Positions 9,943 through 19,693 of a stretch of DNA of 24,608 nucleotides are shown here, one piece after another. Each line of letters begins with the position of its first letter. The stretch's first letter is position 1. The translations under genes and the position numbers were made by a program. The notes under the pieces were generated by a model. The model made no database searches. It was given only the letters and a program-made list of their open reading frames with translations, and had not been told where the DNA came from. Location: NCBI GenBank assembly GCA_040143965.1, contig JASJQH010000149.1, positions 1 to 24,608 of the forward strand, read 5' to 3'. Source of the DNA: Basidiobolus ranarum. Its lineage: Eukaryota; Basidiobolomycota; Basidiobolomycetes; Basidiobolales.

Positions 9943-10099
9943 CGAAATTAACGTTGCCTAAACATCTGTATGATCATCTATAGCTTAGTATTTAGTTATT
10001 CTATATTGAGCTAAGATATCACCCATTATTCTCATAAGGAATTTACTTAGAAGTTCTCAGATATATAGATTTTTCAAAGAAGCTCCAAACTTTGCACAA
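9943..10099 (+). repeat. Family B LTR fragment, plus orientation
   Basis: Begins 'cgaaattaacgttgcctaaac', equivalent to the LTR start, and runs to 'ccaaactttgcacaa', about half of the LTR. Together with 9720-9942 it makes a long imperfect inverted repeat. Its best arms are 9911-9942 and 10023-10054 (29 of 32 positions complementary, ~80-nt loop). Confidence 0.7.
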
Positions 10100-11139
10100 G
10101 TGATATTTTCCCTAACATTTTCATAATTCACTGAATAGCGGTGAAGAAGATGCATACACTCCTTTATAAGAAGTAATGATACCTATTTACATATTGGTTG
10201 ACATCCTGATATGCCATATAAAATGAGGAGTGCTGACATACTAATATGCTATATACAATGTGCCTGTTGAATGCGTTTCCATCTGAGGCTTAGCGTCATA
10301 TAATCACATATTCGTAGAGAAATGTGCTAATTGAGATCCTGTGAATTATTTCTCCATGAAATTCTGAACCTATGGATATTTTCCTTTGAGCTATGTCATC
10401 CTCCCCTAACGTTTTGTACATACGGATATTTTCTTTTGTCCCTCTCGCTATTATTTTCTATTAAACAGTTATCAGAAACTGCTCCTTATTGCTATGTACA
10501 ACTAATGACGATGACGCATATTCTATTGATTTTCTTTTGACTGTGAAGAGCGCGCCAGGGATTTAGTGACAAAACTTGGACATTTATCATTGAATAGTTC
10601 TGGAGGTACAAACAAACGTATCTGGACATGTCATTTGATTATAAAAAAAACTTAGCTGACCTAAAAACTTTCAAGTAATACCAACCCACACGCATCAGGT
10701 ATTTCACTGGTATTTCACTGCCTAAGCTTCACTGTTAAATTTTCTTGAGTCACATTGCATCATTCAGGTAATTATCTATAACCCTTTACTCCCATATTTT
10801 ACCCCACTTATTCCTATAGTTTTGAACGCTTATCTATCTATCTTTCATGAGTTATTACTTGTGTTCTGATTAACAATTAAGAATCAATACCAATAGAAAC
10901 TATAATAAATAACCTTGAGCAGTCCATAATTGATCATCTCTGTTGGGAAATCTTCTCTAATTTAATTAAAATCCGATTGGTGGTACCTTTTTTTTACCTA
11001 TCCATTTCAAGGCGGCTGACCAAAAATTACTATGCATTTACATATTAAAGGGTTATCTGTATTGTTAAATAGATTTACGTTAGCCACTCCATAGTAATTA
11101 CTTTGACCCTTCCGCTCTTTACGGCTTTAACATTTCACA
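10100..11139. other. Upstream region of methionine synthase with small tandem repeats
   Basis: Non-coding spacer and presumed promoter. It holds an imperfect 35-bp-period direct repeat at 10197-10260 ('g(t/c)tgacat...atatgc...'), a repeated 'ggatattttc(c/t)tttg' near 10374 and 10426, a perfect 11-bp tandem copy 'ggtatttcact' at 10698-10719 and a short (TATC)n run near 10830-10844. The 69-residue ORF at 10331-10540 is low complexity without family resemblance and is not called. No tRNA was seen. Confidence 0.4.
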
Positions 11140-14100
11140 ATGCCGGGAAGAATTGATGCAGCCAGTAGGTTTATCTCTTACTTCAGTTGAGACGAGAGTG
11201 CACAGTACTCACCTTTTATCTTAATGTAGAATATCTCCAAGAGACCCTCCCAAAGAGGATTATGTTTCTCGATGGTAAGCACTCTATTAGTTACTTTACT
11301 ATTCGCCTTTTATTAACTTCAATTTCTTCAAACAGGTGGTATGGGTACTATGATTCAAAAACTTTATCTTGAGGAAGAGCACTTCAGAGGTCAGTTCCCT
11401 TTTTCCTTCTACAAGAATGTTAAACTTACCTTCTGGTAACTAAAATAGGTACTCGTTTCCTCGACCACCCCAAGGACTTGAAAGGAAATAATGATATTCT
11501 TGTCCTCACCCTTCCTGAAGCTATCATTGACATTCACAAACAGTATTTATTGGCCGGTTCCGATATGGTTGAGACGAACACATTTTCGTCCACTTGTATT
11601 GCTCAGGCTGACTATGGATTAGAACATCTTGCATACGAGCTAAATAAGGTTGCTGCTGAAGTTGCACGTAAAGCTTGCGACGAGGTCACACTCCTTCAAC
11701 CGGAAAAACCCCGTATGGTCTGTGGTTCTATTGGTCCTACCAACAGAACTGCCTCTATCTCACCTTCAGTTGAAAATCCATCCTACAGAAATGTTACTTT
11801 CGATGAGTTGGTTGAAGCTTACACTGAACAGACCCGTGGTTTATTAGATGGTGGATCCGATCTCTTAATTGTAGAAACGGTCTTCGATACCCTGAACGCC
11901 AAAGCCGCTCTTTTCGCTATTGATCTACTTTTCACACAAGGTGGGTACCAAGAAGTGCCTGTCCTCGTTTCTGGTACCATTGTCGATCAAAGTGGAAGAA
12001 CTCTATCTGGACAAACTGGAGAAGCATTCGTAATTAGTGTGTCCCACTCTAATCCTACTGCCATCGGATTAAATTGCGCACTTGGTGCATCCCAGATGAG
12101 ACCTTTCGTTCAAAATATTTCTAATGCCACTTCCAAATACCTTATCTGTTATCCCAACGCTGGTCTTCCTAACACTTTTGGTGAATATGATGAAACACCA
12201 GAAACCATGGCATCCCACATAGAGGAATTTGCTGCCGGTGGTTTACTTAATCTTGTGGGTGGTTGTTGTGGTACCACACCAGAACATATCAAAGCTATCG
12301 CTGACGTTTGTGCTAAATATCCTCCTAGAGTACCACCTGAAGATTTATCCAAAAGTAAGATGCTTCTTTCTGGTTTAGAACCACTTGTCATTGATGAAAC
12401 CACCAACTTTGTCAACATCGGTGAACGTTGTAACGTTGCTGGGTCCAAGAAATTCGCACGTCATATCCTCAATAATGAATATGAAGAAGCACTTGCTATC
12501 GCTAGAGCGCAGGTCGAAAATGGAGCCCAAATTGTCGATGTAAACATGGATGAAGGTTTACTCGATGGTGTTGCTGCCATGACTAAATTTCTTAACTTGA
12601 TTTCCACTGAACCCGATGTATCCAAAGTACCTTTAATGATCGACTCCTCGAATTTCGAGGTAATCGAGGCAGGCCTGAAATGTGTCCAAGGTAAATGTAT
12701 CGTCAACAGTATCTCTTTGAAAGAAGGTGAAGCGGACTTCTTGAAAAAAGCTACGATTATCCGTCGGTTTGGTGCAGCTGTAGTAGTGATGGCTTTTGAC
12801 GAAGAAGGACAAGCTGTAGATAGACAACGCAAGTTGGATATTTGCACCAGATCTTACAATCTATTGGTTGACAAAGTTGGATTTAATCCAAATGATATCG
12901 TCTTTGATCCTAATATTCTTACCATCTGTACTGGTATGGATGAGCACAATCACTACGCTGTTGAGTTCATTGAAGCTACTCGATTGATCAAAGCCAACCT
13001 TCCAGGAGCTAAAATCAGTGGTGGTGTTTCCAATATTTCTTTCTCTTTCCGTGGTAAAGAAGTCATTAGACAAGCCATGCACAGTGTGTTTCTTTTCCAT
13101 GCCATTAAAGCCGGATTGGATATGGGAATCGTGAATCCCGGGTTCTTGACAATTTATGATGATATTGCCAAGGATCTACTCGAAATCTGTGAGAATGCAG
13201 TTCACAATCTTGATCCCAACTCCACTGAAAAGTTGTTGGAATACGCTGAGAAGCACGGGAAGGTGGCTGGTAAAGCAGGTGATGCTGAAGAGTGGAGACA
13301 GCAAGATGTTTCTTCCAGATTGTCCTATGCCTTAGTTAAAGGTATTACCAAGTACATTATTGAAGATACGGAAGAGGCAAGATTGGATAAAGAAAAGTAT
13401 CCTCGCCCATTGAACGTTATCGAAGTTCCTCTGATGAACGGCATGAACATTGTAGGTCAACTTTTTGGCTCCGGAAAAATGTTCTTGCCTCAGGTTATCA
13501 AGAGTGCTCGTGTTATGAAAAAGGCGGTTGCTCATCTCATTCCATTCATGGAGGAAGAAAGACTTGCATCACTAGCAGCAGGGGGCATCGCTGACGATGA
13601 CGAGAATAGTATGTATAGTGGCACAGTGGTTCTGGCAACTGTGAAAGGTGACGTTCACGATATTGGTAAGAATATCGTAGGAGTTGTATTGGGCTGTAAT
13701 AATTATCGAGTTATCGATTTGGGTGTCATGACACCTACAGAAAAGATCATCCAAGCTGCTATTGATGAAAAGGCTGATATCGTTGGTCTTTCTGGGCTTA
13801 TCACTCCCTCCCTTGATGAGATGATTAATGTTGCCAAGGAGATGGAGCGTAAAGGTCTTAAGACTCCACTTCTAATCGGCGGAGCCACTACTTCTAAGAC
13901 CCATACTGCAGTTAAAATTTCGCCTCGTTATTCTCAACCCACTGTCCATGTTTTGGATGCTTCTCGAAGTGTTGTGGTTGTTTCTAATTTATTGGATGAA
14001 AACTCTAAAGATGATTTTATTGAAGATTTGGCAGAAGAGTACGAGGAGCTTAGAGAGGATCATTATGATTCTTTAAAAGATCGGAAATACCTGAGCCTCT

Positions 14101-15092
14101 CAGCTGCCCGTGAACGTGCACTTAAAATTGACTGGAAGGCCCAAGGGGCTCCTGTAAAGCCTACTTTCCTTGGTACAAAGGTTTTTAAGGATTACGATCT
14201 AAAGAGAACCCTCGACCATATTGACTGGAATCCTTTCTTCCAAACATGGCAACTCCGAGGAAAGTATCCCAACAGAGGTTATCCAAAGATCTTCAACGAT
14301 GCAGACGTTGGTGCTGAAGCTAAAAGATTGTTTGATGAAGCTCAAATTATGCTCAAAAAGATTATTGATGAAAAACTTTTAGAAGCAAGCGGTATTCTTG
14401 CTTTCTACCCAGCTAATAGTGTCGGTGATGATATTGAAGTCTATGCTGACGATAATCGTACGGAAGCCATCGGTACTTTCTATGGACTTCGTCAACAGGC
14501 AGAGAAGGATAGAGAGTCTACCGAGCCATATTACTGTCTATCAGATTTCATTGCTCCCAAAGAGAGCGGCGTTGCTGATTATATTGGCCTCTTTGCTGTG
14601 AGCTCCGGCTTTGGTACCGACGAGCTGTGTGAATCATTCCAAAAGGACCACGACGACTTCAATGTTATCATGACTAAAGCCTTGGCTGATCGCCTGGCTG
14701 AAGCATTCGCAGAAATTCTCCACCAAGAAGTTCGTAAGGAATACTGGGGATATTCTCCTGATGAAACTTTACAAACTAGCGATCTTTTGTCTGTAAAGTA
14801 CCAAGGTATTCGCCCAGCTCCTGGTTATCCTAGTCAACCTGATCACACGGAAAAGCTTACCATGTGGAGTATCGCTAATATTCAAGAAAGCAGTGGAATT
14901 GAACTAACTGAATCTCTCGCCATGGCACCTGCAGCCAGTGTTAGTGGCTTGTACTTTGCCAATCCTGAAGCGAAGTATTTTGCTGTTGGTAAGATTGACC
15001 AGGAGCAGGTAGCCAGCTACGCAGCGAGAAAGAACATGGATATCGAAACCACAGAGAAATGGCTTCGCCCCATCCTTGCTTATGACTCTTAA
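11140..15092 (+). CDS. metH: Cobalamin (vitamin B12)-dependent methionine synthase
   Basis: Transfers the methyl group of 5-methyltetrahydrofolate to homocysteine through methylcobalamin. Exons: 11140-11164, 11230-11274, 11336-11389, 11449-15092; introns of 65, 61 and 59 bp; 1255 aa, against ~1227 in E. coli and ~1265 in human. Start [18 protein letters not shown] uses the donor GTAGGT, the one that keeps phase. Modules in order: homocysteine-binding barrel (~15-340) with zinc ligands Cys251, Cys314 and Cys315 ([14 protein letters not shown]); folate/pterin barrel (~355-620, [11 protein letters not shown] near 363); cap (~665-760, [20 protein letters not shown]); B12 domain (~765-900) with DVHDIG at 776-781, His778 being the lower cobalt ligand; AdoMet reactivation domain (~925-1255) with RPAPGYP at 1163. 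All key residues are present, so it should be active. The C-terminus strongly resembles animal MTR. It would need cobalamin uptake and a reductase partner. Confidence 0.97.
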
Positions 15093-15431
15093 GAACTTGC
15101 TAAATATTCAATTACACTTATATATCTTCTCCATCAACTTACCCAACCATATTACGGACTCTTATGCATTCTACGGACACTTTTTCAGTGATTATTTGTT
15201 ACTTTGAATTCCTTATTTATATTGCTTTTATAAAATATATATTCGCTTCGATAATATCTTGAAATATTTCTCCAGTTATTTAAAGCCTAAGTAGAAATGT
15301 TCAACAACGAATGAAATCGCTTGCTTAGCAAATTGAATCGGGATTTTATCTATCTATCTATATATTACTGCAAGTTGAACAAATGAATTTATATCACTAA
15401 ATAGATACGAGCGAACACCATTTCTTGCAAC
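15093..15431. other. Spacer between methionine synthase and FHIT-like gene
   Basis: About 340 bp holding the 3' end of the upstream gene and the leader of the next. It is AT-rich with a short (TATC)n/(TA)n run near 15346-15366. No canonical AATAAA lies close to the stop codon; the AT-rich 'tataaaatatatatt' near 15230 may serve instead. No RNA gene was seen. Confidence 0.4.
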
Positions 15432-16255
15432 ATGACTTTGGAAAAAGCATTCTACTTTGGGCCACACAAAATCTGTCCGACTCAAATCTTTTATGGTTCT
15501 CGATTTGCTTATGGTCTCGTTAATTTAAAGCCAATTGTTCCGTAAGTTGAATTCTGAGCATCCTCCTCGGAGCTTCTAAATTGAAGAATTCTCCATAATC
15601 GTATTTACTGACAACAATCTATCACAGTGGTCGTATCCTCTTGTACAATAGATCTCATAATTCCCTTTTACCTTTGACGGAAGAGTAACCGTATGCATAA
15701 ATTACCTTAACACTTTAAAAACATAATAGATGTCCTGGTAGTGTCAAAGAGATCAGTTGCACGCTTTACAGATTTAACTCCAGAAGAGGTGACCCTCAGT
15801 CATAGTTTATTTGTAATTGAAGAGTGATTGTATAACTTTAACCTTCAACAGGTCAGCGATTTATTTGTCAGCGCTCAAAGTATCGGTCGAGTCGTTGAAA
15901 AAGAGTTTCAAGGAGAGTCTTTGAGTGTGGTGGTTCAGGTATGTGTTTAGGATATCTCTATCAAAGAATTACGGTATTTAATTTATCATAGGATGGGCCA
16001 TATGCTGGCCAAACGGTACCTCATGTACATATCCATGTGATACCACGCCGTCAAGGAGATTGGGAAAACAATGATGATATTTATGATGACCTTAACAAGG
16101 TTGATAACGAGGACCGGAAGCCCCGCTCAGCGACTGAAATGGTGAGTTAAGATTTGACTCGAGACATCTCACACCGTTACTTTGCTAATCACATGGCTGT
16201 TCTATAGGCTGAAGAGGCCAACAGGCTTCGAGAACGCTTCCCACAAAGTGAATAG
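15432..16255 (+). CDS. FHIT: FHIT-like dinucleoside triphosphate hydrolase (HIT family)
   Basis: Histidine-triad hydrolase that cleaves Ap3A-type dinucleotides to AMP plus the other nucleotide (S. pombe Aph1, yeast Hnt2, human FHIT). Six exons: 15432-15541, 15628-15632, 15730-15788, 15852-15938, 15992-16141, 16208-16255; 152 aa against 147 in human. It starts MTLEKAFYFGPHKI and contains FAYGLVNLKPIVPGHVLVV, then SVARFTDLTPEEV, QDGPYAGQTVPHVHIHVIPR (the H-x-H-x-H triad) and a C-terminal SATEMAEEANRLRERF helix. The 5-nt exon TGGTC is inferred: it is the solution found that restores reading phase and the conserved PGHVLV. All five introns are GT-AG, 53-97 bp. It was missed as one open frame because the exons are short. 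Confidence 0.92.
15628..15632 (+). other. 5-nt microexon of the FHIT-like gene
   Basis: TGGTC sits between the acceptor ...ATCACAG and the donor GTATCC. Joined to the CC ending exon 1 and the AT starting exon 3 it gives CCT GGT CAT, Pro-Gly-His, followed by VLVV, exactly the family motif. Skipping it, or extending it to the next GT (giving 15 nt), throws the downstream exon out of frame. Confidence 0.75.
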
Positions 16256-16896
16256 TGATTTGGACGAGTATTATGTAATAAAGAGATGAAACAAAGACTT
16301 AGATTTGACTTGTGACAAATAGGGAGTTAAATGTCTCACTTGGTTAAATGGAATATCATCTAATGCATCACTGTTTCCAATTCCATTGCGCTGTATATAT
16401 ATTTGGCCATTTTAATCTCATCATTTCACCTGTTCACTTTTCTCCGTTCATCTAATTTTGATATGAATCGGGTGAAGCTTCAAGCTTTATTAATTACTGA
16501 GCTGCTGAAACACTGGAATCCAAGGCTGTATCCATCCACCTCCTCCATGGCAACCTACTAACCTTGCTTAACTTGCTGAAAACGTGATTATTATGCAACA
16601 CATAGTATTAGCATTCACTGTATGCTAGGTTCATTATCGTGCTAGAGATATGAGTCCTGTAAACAATTAAGGTAGGGCCGCGCAGGATACTCTTGCGTTT
16701 CTTACATGTTTATACTCTACCCCTTGATCAAAAAGGTCTTACTAGTTGCCTTTTTTGTGGTAATTACTTGTTTTATCATTCGATCATTCCTCCATATCAG
16801 TAAGCATTATTGGCGTAGTGAAACTCCTTATATACTAGCTCTCCTTCTGTTACTTCCTAAAAATCAATAGAAGCCTTTCCTTTTCTTTCAAATTAA
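16256..16896. other. Spacer between FHIT-like gene and F-box gene
   Basis: Contains a poly(A) signal AATAAA at 16277-16282, 22 bases beyond the FHIT stop codon. Before the F-box ATG there is a weak TATA-like 'cttatatact' near 16826 and a pyrimidine-rich leader. Nothing else was recognised in the middle ~400 bp. Confidence 0.45.
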
Positions 16897-18646
16897 ATGA
16901 GCCATAATGCCGTTGTTTGCTATAGAGACTCAGCGCCAAGCCCTTGTTACATTTCCCAACTTCCGCGAGAGATTGTGGAGTATATCTTCACCTATTTGCG
17001 GGAGGATATAGCTGACCTTTGGTCTTGTTGCTTAGTCAATCATCAATGGAGTCATTTATCCTCACCCGAATTGTGGCGAACACCTGTCTTCTCCTCACAG
17101 AAGGCAATTCGCGCATTCAAGCAGACTGTGACCACCAACATCAAAGGTACCTTTCACACATATCTTCCTTACCAAATCAACCATCTAACTTTAGAACACA
17201 GTGGCCAACCTTGTAAAAGAATTCGCATTTGATGAGTACCGTTATCAAATTAGACCCATTGCTCGAGTAGAGGAGTTGATCCACTGCTTGCCTAACCTGA
17301 CATCCATACGCTTGCCTCCAGTGATTCCTCTTTTCCGACCCAACTCATTACTGTCGTTTGTCTCTCACTCATTGCCCAGTATTAGGAGTTTAGGGTATCG
17401 AGATAAAAGAATGGACCCTAACGAGATAGTTGAAGACTTGATTCGCGTACTTGATGGTTGCCAGAATTTGGAACATCTGATACTTGATTTTGAGGAAATC
17501 AAACCATTCCGCGAATCTACCTTGGAAAAGCTCCGAAGCTTACCCCCAATTACCTCCTTAACATCATTGGATGTGTGGAGCTATAGCGTCAAAGAGAACT
17601 TTTTTAGCTCCCTCTTTTATCTAACTCCTAACTTGAGTAAGATATCCTTCACCACAACCCGCATTCCAATCGATGTTGTCAAACGAGTGATTGAGCATTG
17701 TCCGAGGTTAACGTCACTCCGGATCAAGTTCCTTTACTCCGAAGATATGGATCATAAGGCCATGCAACAGCTCTGCCAATGCCTGATTAATGGATTCCGT
17801 GGACAGCTAACCGAACTAGGGCTATCCTTTTTCAAGGATCCCAACGTTCCTCAAGAGCTTCTGAGCTCTTTATGGGAATCATCCATGTGCAAATGGGAAA
17901 CCCTGAGCCTTTCTAACTTCATCATCCCCACACAGGCATTAAGCCACCTGTCGAGATGCGTCTCCAACAGGCTTAGAGTTTTGGATATGTGCAACATCAT
18001 GGGTTCTACTCCTCAAGATGTAAAAGCGTGGGATGCTCTTTTGGCGCAGTGTGGATCGAGCTTAACTTCATTGTTCATTGGGGGTAATTCCAGCCTTGAT
18101 GATAGCATTGGTCTGATAATCGCCAAACACTGCAAAAAGCTGGAAAAACTCTCATTAAGAAATACGTCTGTAACTGATCAGACACTAGTGGCGATAGTCA
18201 AGAACTGTGGATCGACCATCCGCTACCTAGATTTAAGCGGAACTTCCACGGGAGAAGACACCATCGACGCCATCTGCCAGCACTGTTGGTGCATCAGAGA
18301 TCTCATCTTACAAAGGCCACTCTCAAGATTGGACGAATGTATGGATGGAACGATTCTTATTCCCCTTATTCAAAACCATGGTCACAGACTGAAACGTCTA
18401 AATATCTATTCTTGGCGAATTACGAATCATGTTCTAGACACCTTTGCCATTTTCGGAAAAGGAATTCGTGAGCTCACATTTATGAATAATCGATACCTAT
18501 CGGATGAAAACCTCCGAGGGATGTTGGAGAAATGTCGTAAACTACGTAAATTATACATCTTCCCCCCGTTCTGCCCTAAAGATAGCACACCCTTTAGCTT
18601 GGAGCTACTTGAAGAAATTCAAGAAAGGTGTATCGACTACATTTAA
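16897..18646 (+). CDS. F-box and leucine-rich-repeat protein
   Basis: Probable substrate receptor of an SCF ubiquitin ligase. Two exons, 16897-17146 and 17202-18646, around a 55-bp intron with CTAAC shortly before the AG; 564 aa. Splicing joins ...TTNIK to VANLVKEF in frame, so the two overlapping open frames here are one gene. An F-box lies at about residues 18-62 (ISQLPREIVEYIFTYL ... CCLVNHQWSHLSSPELW). The remainder is a run of irregular and cysteine-containing leucine-rich repeats, clearest at the C-terminal half: HCKKLEKLSLRNTSVTDQTL, NCGSTIRYLDLSGTSTGEDT, KCRKLRKLYIF. This is the arrangement of the Grr1/Amn1/FBXL group and of the many F-box/LRR proteins expanded in zygomycete-like fungi. 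The target is unknown and no orthologue can be assigned by eye. Confidence 0.88.
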
Positions 18647-19693
18647 TTACCTGGCTATATATATCATGTACACTTAACCCATGTATTTTTTTTATCAATT
18701 GTATGCATACTACCCTAAATCCACTACCAAGATTATAGAAAACCTTTATTAACAATATCGTAATGGTGTCGTTTCTTCTTATTTCCAAAGTACCCTCTTG
18801 AATCGGTTTTTGTCAGCAACATTTTTTGAATGCTGCGTTCATGTGCGCTTCAACATACACCCTAAACGTTACCATTAAGCCAGGCATTTCAACTGTTTCC
18901 CTTCCCACTGGTTTTGGCCAGGTTTCTATTGGCTACGCATATCAAAGGGCAGTTTCAATTCACTCAGCGCCAAACACTCTTCGTACCTAAGAAGCTAATA
19001 AATGAAGCAAGTTGATAAATGAAGAATGTGTATCGCGTTACATAATTACTTAATCGGCACATATCCAATACATAGTCTACATGTTCTGTGGTAATGGATA
19101 ATTTATTAGCACCAATAGCTGTATCCTATCCAAGCAAATAGTGGTAAATAATTTATTGATTCATGTCTCACTAATTTTCATTAGTATTATTTCAGGACAT
19201 GCTTGGGTATCATCGCTCAGGTGCAAAATGAGGTGTAGGAATGAATGGCTTGTATGATCAGCAACTAAGCATGGAAAGGGGTTGAGGGGATACGTACGCA
19301 AGGAGAGGATAGAGGCAGAAAGGCCAAGGAGGGGCTAAGGAAAAGCTAGGGAAAACATCAGGAATTTCCTGAGAATTCTCTGGACATTACATGAATTTTA
19401 ATGCCATTTGACCGTTCGACAGTTTGATAGAATACCAGTCAATATTGTCAACTTTGATGACGCACAAATTGATGTATTGGTCATTGATTGGTGGATATCG
19501 CTACAACTTGTTTCTGTTCGTCACCCCCGGGCCCATTTAGGGGCTAAGCTTAAGTTTTCTGCAAAATCTTTTAATTAGCGCCCAGCCACCCAATTCTCTT
19601 CAGTCACAATCGTTGTTTCTTCATTTTACGGCCCACTCAGCTTTACCTTTGTACCTTTAACCTCCTTACTATACCTTAATATACACTACTAAC
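18647..19693. other. Spacer between F-box gene and GDI, with a palindromic cluster
   Basis: About 1 kb without a supported gene. The minus-strand ORF at 18594-18788 is an overlap shadow. The GDI promoter side is richer in purines (19290-19350), followed by two overlapping palindromes at 19358-19380. The last ~70 bases before the GDI ATG are pyrimidine-rich, as expected for a leader. No RNA gene was seen. Confidence 0.45.
19358..19380. promoter_or_regulatory. Overlapping palindromes upstream of GDI
   Basis: TCAGGAATTTCCTGA (7-bp perfect arms around one base, 19358-19372) overlaps the perfect 10-bp palindrome GAGAATTCTC (19371-19380). They lie ~310 bp upstream of the GDI start codon and could bind a dimeric factor. 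No known site is matched with confidence. Confidence 0.3.

Noticed and set aside
10331-10540. 69-residue ORF upstream of methionine synthase
   Set aside because: Low complexity, overlaps small direct repeats, no splice or start context to support it.
11187-11274. Alternative N-terminus of methionine synthase reading [19 protein letters not shown]
   Set aside because: It would need a non-ATG start. The ATG at 11140 with donor GTAGGT at 11165 and acceptor at 11229 keeps phase and gives a normal N-terminus.
17201-17232. Two separate overlapping genes at the F-box locus
   Set aside because: A 55-bp GT-AG intron (17147-17201) with a CTAAC branch-like site joins both frames into one F-box/LRR protein.
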